Shown piece after piece: positions 20,949 to 31,050 of a stretch of 64,000 nucleotides of DNA. The translations under genes and the position numbers were made by a program. The DNA lies in NCBI RefSeq assembly GCF_022180385.2, contig NZ_BQME02000001.1, forward strand, positions 2,301,178 to 2,365,177, in the 5' to 3' direction. Positions within the stretch are counted from its first letter, which is position 1. Each line of letters starts with the position of its first letter. The notes under the pieces are model-generated. The model had not been told where the DNA came from. It ran no database searches and saw only the letters and a list, made by a program, of their open reading frames with translations. The DNA comes from Paenibacillus sp. L3-i20. Lineage in GTDB: Bacteria > Bacillota > Bacilli > Paenibacillales > Paenibacillaceae.

Positions 20949-20983
20949 AAATCGCGGACGGCTTATATGCTGTCCGCGATTTT
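20949..20983 (+). terminator. Terminator after prs
   Basis: The stem AAATCGCGGACGGC / GCTGTCCGCGATTTT is followed by few further T residues, 50 nt after the stop codon. Confidence 0.85.
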
Positions 20984-21018
20984 CCCACATATTCTTTCGT
21001 GTTGAGTTGTCGGGGCTA

Positions 21019-21027
21019 TGGTATAAT
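21019..21027 (+). promoter_or_regulatory. Extended -10 promoter of the TPR gene
   Basis: TGGTATAAT is an extended -10 element (TGnTATAAT) without a clear -35 box, about 30 bp before the start codon. Confidence 0.55.
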
Positions 21028-21056
21028 CGTAAAAAACGGAAAAAGAAGGAGGTGCC

Positions 21057-22814
21057 TTGCTGGTGAAAAGAAAAAAGCAGGTGGCTGTTAATGAGGGGAC
21101 TAAGGTGATACCCATTCAATGGGATGCAACGTTTTTTTTCGAAAGAGCAGTCCGTTCACTAGATCGATACCATTATGACAAGGCACTGAAATACTTCCGC
21201 AGAGCTGTTGAATACGAGCCAGAAAATCCTGTTAACCATTGCAATATGGCGGGCATTCTTTCTGAGATGGGTAATTACGAGAAGTCTAATGAAATATTGA
21301 ATTGGATAATCGATGATCTTGATCCTACAATGACAGAATGTTACTTCTATATGGCGAACAATTATGCCAACATGGAAAACTATGAGGCGGCGGAACGGTC
21401 GCTTATTCAATATTTGCAGGAAGATGCGGATGGTCAGTATTTAGATGAAGCAGAAGAGATGATGGATCTGCTACACTATGAACTTGAACGACCGACACAG
21501 CTGACTAACATCAAGTCCCGTCAGGGGCTCGTGGAACATGATCAGGCTCGCAACTTGCTTGAAGAAGGTAAATTTACAGAGGCAGTGCGTATTCTTGAGG
21601 AAATTGCCGAGCAACAGCCGGATTTCCTTGCTGCACGGAATAATCTCGCACTAGCCTATTACTATATGGGTATATTCGATAAAGCGATGGAGGCTATTCA
21701 AGGCGTGCTTCAGCATGAGCCTGGTAATCTTCATGCGCTTTGTAATCTCGCTATCTTCTATCAGCATGAGGGAGATAAGGAAAACTTGGTGTTGTTAGTA
21801 GATCAATTAACAAAAACAGTACCATTTCATCAAGAGCATGTGTTTAAACTCGCTACAACAATGGGTATCTTAGGAGAACACGGTGTTGCTTATCGCCATT
21901 TTATACGATTGCTGAAAGACAGCGATGTTAACCAAGATCCTTGCGTCCATCATTACGCTGCCGTAGCTGCTTTCAATATTGGAAAATTGCAGGAAGCTGA
22001 ACGCCTTTGGAAGCAAACAATGAAGTTGGATCCGAAATCAGGAATTCCTGATTATTATATGGACCAACTTGCACATGTGCAAAATGGGGAAACATCCTCT
22101 CCTATTAGTTATCACTATCATCTGCCATTTGACGAGCAGTTTAAGTTATGGGAGAGGACGACTGGTGGAATACCTGATCACTTGAAGCGTGATCCACTTG
22201 TTCGCTCATCTTTTTTCTGGGCGCTGAGACATGGCGATCATCATACGAAGCTGCAGGTCATTCAAGCTTTCGGAATGATTGCTGATAATGAAGTGAAGGA
22301 TGTGCTGCGAGCGTTCCTTCTTGAACCTGATGAGGATGACTATTTGAAGAAGATTGCAGTGTTCGTTCTTCGGACGATTGGTGTACAAGAACCGCTTCAT
22401 GTATTGCTTGAAGGTAAACAAACGGTCATAGAACCAAATCGAGTACCATCAAGGTTGCCGGAATGGGACGAAAAGTGGGAAGCTGTTGCACAATCTGCTA
22501 TTAGCCGGATGAGCAAACATTATGATCTTGTTCAGCAGCACGATATGATGACATTATGGGTTGAGTTCCTTACTCGTATGTATCCAAGTGTACCGAAGCT
22601 TACAAAGCCTGATAGCTGGGCTGCTGCGCTGGAATATTTGACAGCTAAGATGCATCGCCGTGCAATATCGTATCATGAAGTATCCCTGCGGTATGGAACA
22701 TCAATTGCTACAATTAGCAAACATGTAAAGCTTATTGATGAAGCATGCGGAATTAAGGAGAAGATGAAGTCGATCAACTCCGTATTTTCTGCACAAGATT
22801 TGAAGGAAGATTAA
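21057..22814 (+). CDS. TPR-repeat protein with C-terminal HTH-like region
   Basis: This 585-aa cytoplasmic protein without signal peptide has tetratricopeptide repeats filling about 25-330 (for example AVEYEPENPVNHCNMAGILS and AREALLAYYYMG-type helices). A HEAT-like helical segment follows. The last 60 residues resemble a helix-turn-helix (ISYHEVSLRYGTSIATISKH). The start is uncertain between TTG 21057 and GTG 21063 after AAGGAGG. It is regularly found between prs and trxB in Paenibacillaceae, to my knowledge; the function is unknown. TPR plus HTH suggests a regulatory scaffold. Confidence 0.78.
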   Translation: MLVKRKKQVAVNEGTKVIPIQWDATFFFERAVRSLDRYHYDKALKYFRRAVEYEPENPVNHCNMAGILSEMGNYEKSNEILNWIIDDLDPTMTECYFYMANNYANMENYEAAERSLIQYLQEDADGQYLDEAEEMMDLLHYELERPTQLTNIKSRQGLVEHDQARNLLEEGKFTEAVRILEEIAEQQPDFLAARNNLALAYYYMGIFDKAMEAIQGVLQHEPGNLHALCNLAIFYQHEGDKENLVLLVDQLTKTVPFHQEHVFKLATTMGILGEHGVAYRHFIRLLKDSDVNQDPCVHHYAAVAAFNIGKLQEAERLWKQTMKLDPKSGIPDYYMDQLAHVQNGETSSPISYHYHLPFDEQFKLWERTTGGIPDHLKRDPLVRSSFFWALRHGDHHTKLQVIQAFGMIADNEVKDVLRAFLLEPDEDDYLKKIAVFVLRTIGVQEPLHVLLEGKQTVIEPNRVPSRLPEWDEKWEAVAQSAISRMSKHYDLVQQHDMMTLWVEFLTRMYPSVPKLTKPDSWAAALEYLTAKMHRRAISYHEVSLRYGTSIATISKHVKLIDEACGIKEKMKSINSVFSAQDLKED

Positions 22815-22834
22815 TCGCTCACGAGGTGAAAGAG

Positions 22835-23782
22835 ATGTATCAATCTATTATTATCGGAACGGGTCCAGCAGGACTGACAGCGGCTATTTATCTTGCCCGC
22901 GCAAATATGAATCCTCTTATTATCGAAGGACCAGAGCCGGGAGGCCAACTCACAACGACAACTGATGTAGAGAACTTCCCAGGTTTCCCCGAAGGTATAA
23001 TGGGACCTGAGCTTATGGAAAATATGCGTAAGCAAGCCGAGCGCTTTGGTGCTAAATTTATAACGGGCTGGGTCAATAGCGTCGATATGTCGGAGCGTCC
23101 TTTCAAGTTGCAAGTTGAAGGTCAAGGTGAAATTGTTGGCGAGAGCTTGATTATTTCTACTGGCGCATCCGCTAAATATCTAGGTATTCCTGGTGAGAAG
23201 GATAATGTCGGCAACGGTGTAAGCACTTGTGCAACTTGTGACGGTTTCTTCTTCCGCGGCAAAAAGATTATCGTTGTAGGCGGCGGCGACTCCGCTATGG
23301 AGGAAGCTAACTTCCTTACTCGTTTTGCTACGAATGTAGAGCTTGTTAACCGTAGAGAAGAACTTCGTGCATCCAAAATTATGCAGGATCGTGCTCGTGG
23401 CAACGAAAAAATTAGTTGGAGCCTGAATCGAACTCCAATTGAGGTCGTAGCTAGTGGAATGGGTGTGAAAGGTCTTAAAGTACGGAACAATGAATCCGGC
23501 GAAGAGGAAGTTATTGAAACAGACGGTATCTTCATCGCAATTGGTCATACGCCAAACACGAAATTCCTTGGTGGACAAATTGATACGGATGAGAATGGCT
23601 ACATCATTGTGAAGCCCGGTTCAACCGAAACGAATGTACCTGGCGTATTCGCTTGCGGCGACGTTCAAGATACTAAATATCGTCAAGCTATTACAGCTGC
23701 GGGCAGCGGTTGTATGGCAGCACTCGACTGTGAAAGATTTCTCGAAGGCAGCGTAACACATGATTGGAGCCAATCTTTGTAA
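22835..23782 (+). CDS. trxB: Thioredoxin reductase
   Basis: This FAD/NADPH flavoenzyme (315 aa) reduces thioredoxin. It has an N-terminal FAD-binding GTGPAGLTAA, redox-active CATC (STCATCDGFFFRG), NADPH-binding GGGDSAMEEA and a C-terminal FAD motif ending in ACGDVQD. The ATG at 22835 is preferred over GTG 22826 because ACGAGGTG lies at the right distance. It follows the TPR gene by 20 nt and is probably co-transcribed. Confidence 0.96.
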   Translation: MYQSIIIGTGPAGLTAAIYLARANMNPLIIEGPEPGGQLTTTTDVENFPGFPEGIMGPELMENMRKQAERFGAKFITGWVNSVDMSERPFKLQVEGQGEIVGESLIISTGASAKYLGIPGEKDNVGNGVSTCATCDGFFFRGKKIIVVGGGDSAMEEANFLTRFATNVELVNRREELRASKIMQDRARGNEKISWSLNRTPIEVVASGMGVKGLKVRNNESGEEEVIETDGIFIAIGHTPNTKFLGGQIDTDENGYIIVKPGSTETNVPGVFACGDVQDTKYRQAITAAGSGCMAALDCERFLEGSVTHDWSQSL

Positions 23783-23811
23783 ATCTCGAAGAGCAAATCG
23801 GCTGTTGAATA

Positions 23812-23862
23812 GAGGAGGGCTTCACCTTAAGAGCTGAGAGCTTAAGGGTGCAGTCCTTTTTT
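23812..23862 (+). terminator. Terminator after trxB
   Basis: A long hairpin pairs CACCTTAAG with CTTAAGGGTG, with outer AGGA/TCCT pairs, and is followed by six T residues. Confidence 0.88.
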
Positions 23863-23933
23863 CACTTAAATCATAGGGCAAAAGCAATAGGAAATCAGAG
23901 CTTGGCAGGGGTGTAAAGGCCCCCGTATGCGCT

Positions 23934-23962
23934 TGACCAGAGTGGTAACAAGGCTTATAGTT
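23934..23962 (+). promoter_or_regulatory. Promoter of the glucokinase-rapZ-yvcK-whiA operon
   Basis: TTGACC (23934-23939) and TATAGT (23957-23962) are separated by 17 bp, 40 bp before the glucokinase start. Confidence 0.6.
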
Positions 23963-24003
23963 GGAACAGAGAATGTTAACTTTATGAACGAGGTGGCTTA
24001 GTA

Positions 24004-24954
24004 ATGTCTGAGAAGATTTACGTTGGAGTCGATGTCGGTGGTACTACAATTAAGGTAGGCATTTGCGATGCGGAGGGACAACTGCTCCACACGTTTGAAG
24101 GACCGACAGAAACGAGTAAAGGAACGGACGCTATCCTTCATAATATTGCAAGCTACTCGCGGAAGATAGTAGCTGATTCCTCATATCAGTGGGAGCAGGT
24201 TGATGGCGTAGGAGTTGGGATCGCAGGTTTTCTTGATATTCCTACTGGGTTTGTGAAGTTTTCTGCCAACTTAAATATTTTAAACACAGATCTTAAAGGG
24301 TTCTTGGAGCAGGAGCTTCAGAAAACAATTAAAGTGAATAACGACGCAAACGTAGCTGCACTTGGTGAAGCATGGGCTGGAGCAGGTAAAGGCGTAGCTA
24401 ATTGTGTATGTTACACGTTAGGTACTGGTGTAGGCGGCGGTATTATTATAGATGGTAAGATAGTGGAAGGATTCGCGAGTATGGCTGGTGAGCTAGGACA
24501 TGTTTCTATCGTTCCTGATTTGGAAGCGATACAGTGTGGCTGCGGCATGATGGGCTGCTTGGAGACTGTTTCATCAGCAACGGGCATTATTCGTATGGCG
24601 AAAGATGCTGTTGCGCGCGGAGACCGTACTTCATTATCGTTAGTAGAAAACATTATGGCAAAAGATGTTATTGATGCGGCTAAAGCAGGGGATGAGGTTG
24701 CAGCACGTATCGTAAGTCGTGCAGCATTCTATCTTGGTAAGTCGATGTCGATGATTGCGATATTGCTTAATCCACAATATTTTATTATTGGCGGCGGTGT
24801 TTCCAAAGCTGGTGATTTCTTATTCGATCAAATTCGTGAAGTATTCGAGAAGTACACACTTGAACAAGCAAAAGAAGGCGTGAAGATCGTTCCTGCTACA
24901 CTTGGCAACAATGCAGGAGTAGTGGGAGCGGCAGGCCTTATTCTAAGAGGATAG
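24004..24954 (+). CDS. glcK: ROK-family glucokinase
   Basis: This 316-aa sugar kinase of the ROK family is the probable entry step of glucose into glycolysis. It has the phosphate-binding start [12 protein letters not shown], the catalytic Asp in [12 protein letters not shown], and the zinc-binding ROK signature [10 protein letters not shown] after the conserved GELGH. The start ATG follows ACGAGGTGG. It is the first gene of a run with rapZ, yvcK and whiA, linking sugar phosphorylation to envelope and cell-division factors. Confidence 0.93.
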   Translation: MSEKIYVGVDVGGTTIKVGICDAEGQLLHTFEGPTETSKGTDAILHNIASYSRKIVADSSYQWEQVDGVGVGIAGFLDIPTGFVKFSANLNILNTDLKGFLEQELQKTIKVNNDANVAALGEAWAGAGKGVANCVCYTLGTGVGGGIIIDGKIVEGFASMAGELGHVSIVPDLEAIQCGCGMMGCLETVSSATGIIRMAKDAVARGDRTSLSLVENIMAKDVIDAAKAGDEVAARIVSRAAFYLGKSMSMIAILLNPQYFIIGGGVSKAGDFLFDQIREVFEKYTLEQAKEGVKIVPATLGNNAGVVGAAGLILRG

Positions 24955-24968
24955 TAGGTGTAGCTCTC

Positions 24969-25856
24969 ATGGAAACGACAGCAACAATGGCTGAGCTTGT
25001 CATTATTACTGGTATGTCGGGTGCGGGCAAAACAATTGCTGTTCAGAGCCTTGAGGATCTTGGCTTTTTCTGTGTCGACAATTTGCCGCCAGTTCTTATT
25101 CCGAAGTTTGCCGAGTTAATTGAACAATCGAACGGCAAGATTGGTAAAGTAGCGCTCGTGATCGATTTGCGCGGCAGAGAGTTTTTTACTGCGTTGTCGG
25201 AATCGTTAGCTTATATTAAAGATCATCATACAATTAGTTGTGAGATTCTGTTTCTTGATGCAAGGGACGAAGTACTTGTACAACGCTATAAAGAAAGTCG
25301 CCGTAGACATCCGCTTGCACCGCAAGGGATGCCTCTAGAAGGGATTCATAGTGAACGTCGCTTGCTAGAGGATTTAAAAGGATCAGCCTCACAAGTAATC
25401 GATACAAGCACTTTGAAGCCGTTGCAGCTGAAAGAAAAGATTATTTCTCACTTCACAAATTTGGGACAAAGCAATCTTTCAGTAAATGTTACTTCTTTTG
25501 GTTTCAAATATGGTGTCCCAATTGATGCGGATTTAATCTTCGACGTACGTTTTCTTCCTAATCCGCATTATGTAGAGCACTTGCGACCTAATACGGGGCA
25601 GACTCCTGAAGTGTACGAATATGTGATGAAGTGGCCTGAAACCCAGCAATTTTTAACCAAACTTATTGATATGCTTCAATTTCTTATCCCGCTGTACCGC
25701 AAGGAAGGAAAAAGTCAGGTTGTAATTGGAATCGGTTGTACGGGCGGAAAACATCGTTCTGTCGCTATTGCAGAATATTTGGGAAGGATACTCGGAAGTA
25801 GCGATACGGAACGAGTACGGGTCAGCCATCGCGATTCTGAACGCGATAAGCATTGA
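24969..25856 (+). CDS. rapZ: RapZ/YvcJ nucleotide-binding protein
   Basis: This 295-aa P-loop protein (GMSGAGKT, about 14-21) has the family segments [15 protein letters not shown] and, near the C-terminus, [16 protein letters not shown]. In E. coli RapZ is an RNase adaptor controlling GlmS; B. subtilis YvcJ binds and hydrolyses GTP. Gene order with yvcK and whiA is conserved across Firmicutes. Confidence 0.95.
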   Translation: METTATMAELVIITGMSGAGKTIAVQSLEDLGFFCVDNLPPVLIPKFAELIEQSNGKIGKVALVIDLRGREFFTALSESLAYIKDHHTISCEILFLDARDEVLVQRYKESRRRHPLAPQGMPLEGIHSERRLLEDLKGSASQVIDTSTLKPLQLKEKIISHFTNLGQSNLSVNVTSFGFKYGVPIDADLIFDVRFLPNPHYVEHLRPNTGQTPEVYEYVMKWPETQQFLTKLIDMLQFLIPLYRKEGKSQVVIGIGCTGGKHRSVAIAEYLGRILGSSDTERVRVSHRDSERDKH

Positions 25857-25870
25857 CGCGGGGGGATCGC

Positions 25871-26857
25871 ATGGGGACAATACAAAAAATAGCTAGACGT
25901 CCCAAAATCGTCGTCATTGGCGGCGGTACAGGATTGTCGGTTATGCTGCGGGGACTCAAGGAGAAGCCGCTTGATATAACTGCTATCGTAACGGTGGCGG
26001 ATGATGGCGGCAGTTCCGGCATTCTGCGTAATGAGCTTAATATACCGCCGCCTGGTGATATTCGAAGCGTACTGACGGCACTTGCAGATGCAGAGCCGCT
26101 TCTTACAGAAGTTCTTCGATATCGATTTCAAAGCGGGACTGGTCTTGCTGGACATAGCTTAGGTAATTTAATGTTGGCCGCTATGACGGATATTTCTGGT
26201 GACTTTGTTACAGGAGTGCGCCAGCTGAGTCAAGTGCTTGCTGTTAGAGGCAGGGTACTGCCGGCTGCTAATCGGGCTATCGTCTTGAAGGCTGAGATGG
26301 CGGATGGAACGATTATTACTGGAGAGTCCATGATTCCAAAGGCAGGTCAGGCGATCAAACGGGTGTTTATTGAGCCGGCGGATGTTGAGCCACTTGCGGA
26401 AGCTGTTGAAGCTATCCAAGGCGCTGATGCGATATTAATTGGTCCGGGAAGTCTCTACACAAGTATTATGCCCAACCTTTTGGTGCCTAAGCTTGCCCAA
26501 GCAATTTGTGAGTCAGATGCTGTAAAACTGTTTGTTTGTAATGTAATGACTCAGCCTGGTGAAACGGATAACTATTCGGTAAGTGATCATCTCGACGCAA
26601 TTCACGCTCATATCGGGCATCATTTATTTGATTATGTTATTGTGAACGACGGAGAAATTCCACCTCAGGTTGAAAGCAAATATGCTGAGATGGGTTCAAA
26701 AGCTGTTCATTTGGACATTGATGAAGTGACAAAACGAGGTTACGAAGTCATTGCCGACAGATTGGTGCTCTTCCGCACATTCCTAAGGCATGACGCAGAA
26801 CGATTAAGCCATCATATATATAAATTAGTTGAGAATTGGATGCTTAGAAAGAGGTGA
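25871..26857 (+). CDS. yvcK: YvcK/CofD-like gluconeogenesis factor
   Basis: This 328-aa CofD-superfamily protein (GGGTGLSVMLRGLK near 20) binds UDP-sugars and, in B. subtilis, is needed for growth and cell shape on gluconeogenic carbon sources. The start ATG at 25871 has a GGGGGG site; TTG at 25853 is an unlikely alternative. It ends 6 nt before whiA. Confidence 0.94.
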   Translation: MGTIQKIARRPKIVVIGGGTGLSVMLRGLKEKPLDITAIVTVADDGGSSGILRNELNIPPPGDIRSVLTALADAEPLLTEVLRYRFQSGTGLAGHSLGNLMLAAMTDISGDFVTGVRQLSQVLAVRGRVLPAANRAIVLKAEMADGTIITGESMIPKAGQAIKRVFIEPADVEPLAEAVEAIQGADAILIGPGSLYTSIMPNLLVPKLAQAICESDAVKLFVCNVMTQPGETDNYSVSDHLDAIHAHIGHHLFDYVIVNDGEIPPQVESKYAEMGSKAVHLDIDEVTKRGYEVIADRLVLFRTFLRHDAERLSHHIYKLVENWMLRKR

Positions 26858-26863
26858 GGAAGA

Positions 26864-27805
26864 ATGTCTTTTGCGGCGCAAACAAAAAAAGAGCTGACTT
26901 TAATTGAAGCGGACAGCTGCTGTGAGCTTGCCGAATTATCGGCGCTTATACGGATGAATGGTTCGGTCAGTCTATCCAGCCGCAAGGTCGTTCTGGACAT
27001 CTCGACGGAGAATGCAGCGATAGCTAGAAGAATCTATTCCCTGATCAAAAAACACTTTGACGTGCACGTGGAGTTGTTAGTTCGCAAAAAAATGCGACTT
27101 AAGAAAAACAATGTGTACATCGTCCGTATGCCAACTATGGTGCAGGAGATATTAAGCAAGCTGACTATCGTGTCAGAGGGCTTTATGTTTAATAATAGTA
27201 TTAATAAGGAATTGATTCGCAAGCCTTGTTGCAAGCGATCATATTTACGCGGTGCCTTTCTGGCTGGCGGTTCTGTCAACAACCCGGAAGGCTCATCGTA
27301 TCATCTTGAGATTTCGTCCATGTACGAAGAACATTGCGGAGCACTTGTAGATCTTGCAAATAAGTTTGATCTGAACGCAAGATGCATCGAGCGTAAAAAG
27401 GGATTTATTTTCTACATCAAAGAAGGCGAAAAGATTATCGAGCTACTCAACATAATCGGCGCACATCAAGCGCTGTTCAAGTTCGAGGATGTGCGAATAA
27501 TGCGCGATATGCGTAATTCCGTTAATCGGATCGTTAACTGTGAGACCGCTAACTTGAACAAAACGATCGGAGCTGCTGTTCGTCAGATCGATAACATAAA
27601 GCTATTGCAGAAAGAAATTGGTCTGGAAAGCTTGCCGGATAAGCTTAGAGAGGTTGCAGAAATTAGACTTTTGCATCCGGATCTTAATTTAACCGAGGTT
27701 GGAGAAATGCTCAGAAGCAGGGTCAGTAAGTCAGGTGTCAACCATCGTCTTCGCAAAATCGACGAATTAGCGGAAAAAATACGTGGCGGAACAACTTATG
27801 CCTAG
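26864..27805 (+). CDS. whiA: DNA-binding protein WhiA
   Basis: This 313-aa protein has an N-terminal LAGLIDADG-like domain ([18 protein letters not shown]) without endonuclease activity in the family, and a C-terminal helix-turn-helix ([25 protein letters not shown]). It is known as a sporulation regulator in Streptomyces and a cell-division and chromosome-segregation factor in B. subtilis. AGAGGTGAGG precedes the ATG. Confidence 0.96.
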   Translation: MSFAAQTKKELTLIEADSCCELAELSALIRMNGSVSLSSRKVVLDISTENAAIARRIYSLIKKHFDVHVELLVRKKMRLKKNNVYIVRMPTMVQEILSKLTIVSEGFMFNNSINKELIRKPCCKRSYLRGAFLAGGSVNNPEGSSYHLEISSMYEEHCGALVDLANKFDLNARCIERKKGFIFYIKEGEKIIELLNIIGAHQALFKFEDVRIMRDMRNSVNRIVNCETANLNKTIGAAVRQIDNIKLLQKEIGLESLPDKLREVAEIRLLHPDLNLTEVGEMLRSRVSKSGVNHRLRKIDELAEKIRGGTTYA

Positions 27806-27898
27806 TGCAACTGCTTGTATAATGATATAATAAGATGTAAATGACTTGTTTTTCCTACATGAAAATGTTTTATAGAAAATATAGGGGGTATGATTTCC

Positions 27899-28168
27899 AT
27901 GACAAGACTTCCAGTTGTCGTACGTCTCAAGACGGGGCTTCATGCGAGACCTGCAGCGTTATTCGTGCAAGAAGCAAACAAGTTTTCCTCCGAGGTGTTC
28001 GTTGAGAAGGATGACAAGAAGGTTAACGCAAAATCAATTATGGGGATTATGAGCTTGGCAATCAGCTCTGGTACAGAGATTTCAATAAGTGCTGACGGCT
28101 CAGATTCCGAACAGGCTGTAAACGCTTTAGTGGCGCTTGTCAGCAAGGAAGAACTAGAAAATCAATAA
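27899..28168 (+). CDS. HPr-family phosphocarrier protein at the crh locus
   Basis: The 89-aa protein starts at the ATG at 27899. The ATG at 27890 is too close to the AGGGGG site. With this start, His15 (GLHARPA) and Ser46 (NAKSIMG) fall exactly at the canonical positions. The locus after whiA is where bacilli keep crh, whose product has Gln15 and cannot act in the PTS. Here His15 is retained, so the protein could be a true PTS carrier and also a CcpA cofactor when HprK phosphorylates Ser46. Confidence 0.92.
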   Translation: MTRLPVVVRLKTGLHARPAALFVQEANKFSSEVFVEKDDKKVNAKSIMGIMSLAISSGTEISISADGSDSEQAVNALVALVSKEELENQ

Positions 28169-28229
28169 AAAGGAAGGAAGAGGTCACGTCGCATGTTTAT
28201 GCAAAGCGTCGGACAAGCTTCCTTTTTTG
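28168..28229 (+). terminator. Terminator after HPr gene
   Basis: The arms AAAAAGGAAG and CTTCCTTTTTT enclose a long loop that contains a smaller GCAT/ATGC stem. It begins at the stop codon. Confidence 0.75.
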
Positions 28230-28274
28230 CTGTTTAGACTTAAATTGTGGAACGATCTGTTTTTGTCATGCAGA

Positions 28275-28312
28275 AAAAAATCGCCATCCGATTAATCGGA
28301 TGGCGATTTTTT
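28275..28312. terminator. Perfectly symmetric bidirectional terminator
   Basis: The 38-bp perfect palindrome (19-nt arms, core ATCGCCATCCGATT) has A and T tracts on its two sides. It separates the convergent HPr and formate/nitrite transporter genes. Confidence 0.9.
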
Positions 28313-28323
28313 GCGTTGCTTAT

Positions 28324-29103
28324 CTAATCCTCCATAAAAGGTTTATTTACGTAATAATACATGACTGCCATGAATAGTCCGCCTCCGATCAGGTTGCCAA
28401 GTGTAACGGGGATCAGATTGTGTAGAATGCCATCCAACGAAATCGTATTTGGCTGATCGAGTACTAACGCAATGGCAAAGGTCGATAGATTAGCGATACT
28501 ATGCTCATAACCAGAGATGAAGAAACAGAAAACAAATAACATCATGGCAAACATTTTTGCACCGTCGCCCTTGAGTGTCATCGGAACGAAGAAGGCGAGA
28601 CAGACTAACCAGTTACATAGAATAGCACGGAAGAAAAGTTGGATTGTAGGTGCATGTATCTTTTTTTCAGCTACTTCAAATAAAAAGCTATTTACACTCG
28701 GGTCTGCGAAAAGCCCTGTCATCCATATGAGGAAGGCAAATACTGCCGCACCTATCAAATTGCCTCCGTAGCTTAATATCCATAACTTCCAAGTGTCGGA
28801 CCAACTCATCTTTTTGCGGAGGGCGGCGTAACTGTAATAAAACGTATTGCCCGTGAAGAGGTCACCGCCACCGTAGCTAATCAGAATGATAGCTGATCCG
28901 AACATTAGTGCCGCGACTGGGTAAGTGAAGGGAGACTGTTCTAAGTGAAATAGGCTTCCAGACTTGAATGCGACGATGACGCCGAATCCGATGAACATGC
29001 CAGCAAGAATGGCTCGTGATAAGTAGCGCCATATACTTTGCTGGTAAGTCCGCAGCTTTTTCAAAGCAAGCTGCTCAACTTTTAATAAGGCTTCAATTTC
29101 CAT
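28324..29103 (-). CDS. Formate/nitrite transporter family channel
   Basis: This 259-aa FNT channel (FocA/NirC superfamily) has about six membrane segments. The family loop GGDLFTGNTFYYSY matches the FNT signature, and the helix-break NW and SGYEHSIANL segments are also present. The ATG at 29103 follows GGAGG at 8 nt; an upstream in-frame TTG (29151) has no site. The substrate (formate, nitrite or hydrosulfide) cannot be read from the sequence. The gene is monocistronic. Confidence 0.9.
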   Translation of the reverse strand: MEIEALLKVEQLALKKLRTYQQSIWRYLSRAILAGMFIGFGVIVAFKSGSLFHLEQSPFTYPVAALMFGSAIILISYGGGDLFTGNTFYYSYAALRKKMSWSDTWKLWILSYGGNLIGAAVFAFLIWMTGLFADPSVNSFLFEVAEKKIHAPTIQLFFRAILCNWLVCLAFFVPMTLKGDGAKMFAMMLFVFCFFISGYEHSIANLSTFAIALVLDQPNTISLDGILHNLIPVTLGNLIGGGLFMAVMYYYVNKPFMED

Positions 29104-29274
29104 AGGTTTGCCTCCAAATAGATACTCTGTAGATGTAGCTTTTGAAGCCAATATAGCACTTGTATGAGCGATGTGATGTGATTGAGGTCACAGAGGGTAA
29201 TTGCTGAAAAAGAAACATTTTCCAAATTAGGCATGTCTAGTTGTTTGAAATCTAACTTCACATATTAAGGGAAG

Positions 29275-30877
29275 GTGATGGAAAGGATGACTGAGCGAAC
29301 CAAACTCATTTTAATAGCAATTGCGGGTATTGCGGTTGTAATTTTATTTCTACTCTTCAATAAAGGAATGTCCCAGAAAGAAAATGAAGTCGAGCTCACA
29401 TTACAAAGTACAAGTTCAGACGGAAATTTGCTCTCATTGAATGTAGCTTCTACTATAGCATCATCACCGTTAACAGTTAGAGAAGATGAGATAAAAGCGG
29501 AAGGGGCGCTTTGTCTAGAAACAGAGTTTGCGTTGGGCAGCTGTCAGCTTGAAATCGGAGTGGGCGGTTACATTATAGGGAAAGACAGCATGGGAAGTAC
29601 AGTTGTACATCTTGTTGATTATAGCCCGGATCAGAAGGAAGGAACTGAAAAGACAAAGCGACGATATGAGCTTATGGTTGTGAAACCTGATGAAAATAGT
29701 TTGAAGAAATATCCGTTGTATGAAACGCAAAGGGATGATTATTCTAGTGTCTATGGCGTCGATATGATTGATGAAAATCATGTAGTATTTACAAGGCGAA
29801 TGGTGGAGCATGATCGTTTGGTGTATGACGTAGCGGTGCTGGACATGGAGAATGGAGTTATTACGATGTCACCCCATTTTGGGAGGTAGAGAAAAATACT
29901 AAAGAATACGAGAACGATGGATTATTAACTACCTATTTTGCTGAAGATGAGTATGGGAAAAAGGTTAAAATGATGATAACCACTTTAAAGGGTAAGCTGT
30001 GGGTGGTCGACTTAAATATGTTAGAGGTGAGTAAGTCTCATCGAAAGTTGTACCACTCTTATGGTGATCCAGGCAGTGCCCCATCTCGTAGTTTAGTGTT
30101 CCCTGATCCGAACCTCGAGAGGTTCGTGTATAACATTATGATAGGTGACTTGAATGTGACTAATGATTACCGCATAGTAGACTCAAAAACGGGTAATGTA
30201 GTTTCACAATTTAACATAGAAGATTCTTTACAAACGAATCCTGAAGTTCTATGGAACAAGAAGGGCAGTAGATTCGCCCTAGAGTATGCGCAGAAGGGTA
30301 ATGAACAAGGGGTACAATCAGATAATGCCATTCTTGTGTCGGCACAAGGAATTTCTGTTTATAATCGTAATGGTAAGCTTGTGTCAACATTAAACTCTTC
30401 TTCGGAGGAAAGAATTAATATTGTAAATTGGTTAGATGAGAATAGATTGTTAATTGAATGCTTTAGTCCTTCATATATGGGGAGCGGAAATTGGGCAAGG
30501 AAAATATTATTTATAAAGCTTATGATGTTCCAACAGGCAAATTGTCGACCTTTCAAGAGGCCAGGGAAATGACATCACTTGAAGACCCAGAAATAACAAC
30601 CGGGTATTGGTATGGTTCAAATGCACTTGTTATGTATGAACGAGAAGGAAGTCAATTGTGGTCACTTAATGGAGGTCAATATTCTCTTTTTGGTGAAGAT
30701 GCGTATGTAATCCATTGGGATGGGGACTCGGAAAATATTTTTCAATTGGATAAGGAGCTAGGCTCACTCAAATGGGTCGGTGGTGAGGAAGGTGCTGATT
30801 TAGCATTGGCTATTCCTGGTTGGATTATTTCGACGCAAAGATTGAGCACTAACTTCTTATATAAAAAAATAGAATGA
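29275..30877 (+). pseudogene. Membrane-anchored unknown protein gene with two frameshifts
   Basis: Three successive reading frames (29275-29889, about 29870-30572, about 30491-30877) join into one protein of about 530 aa: an N-terminal membrane anchor (about 9-28) and a long extracytoplasmic part with beta-propeller-like repeats. Both joins need the same change, loss of one base, near 29870-29890 and near 30490. Reading through the first join restores a long open frame (PFWEVEKNTKEY...). It is either a decayed gene or two base-call errors in short homopolymers. The function is unknown. It has no operon partner. Confidence 0.75.
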
Positions 30878-30984
30878 ACAATATCGATTGATTGTAGCGT
30901 ACTGTCTTTTTCAGAAAACGACTTCATAATAGTAGATGATTTGTCTTACATGAAACATATAAAGGATGAGCTAATATATGAAAC

Positions 30985-31037
30985 AAAAGAAGCTTTCTGC
31001 TATATCCATTGAAATGGATCGGCAGAAAGCTTCTTTT
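30985..31037 (-). terminator. Terminator of clpP
   Basis: The arms AAAAGAAGCTTTCTGC and GCAGAAAGCTTCTTTT form a perfect 16-bp stem with an inner ATCCATT/AATGGAT stem. It lies 13 nt after the clpP stop. Confidence 0.85.
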
Positions 31038-31050
31038 AAGTTACGATTGA

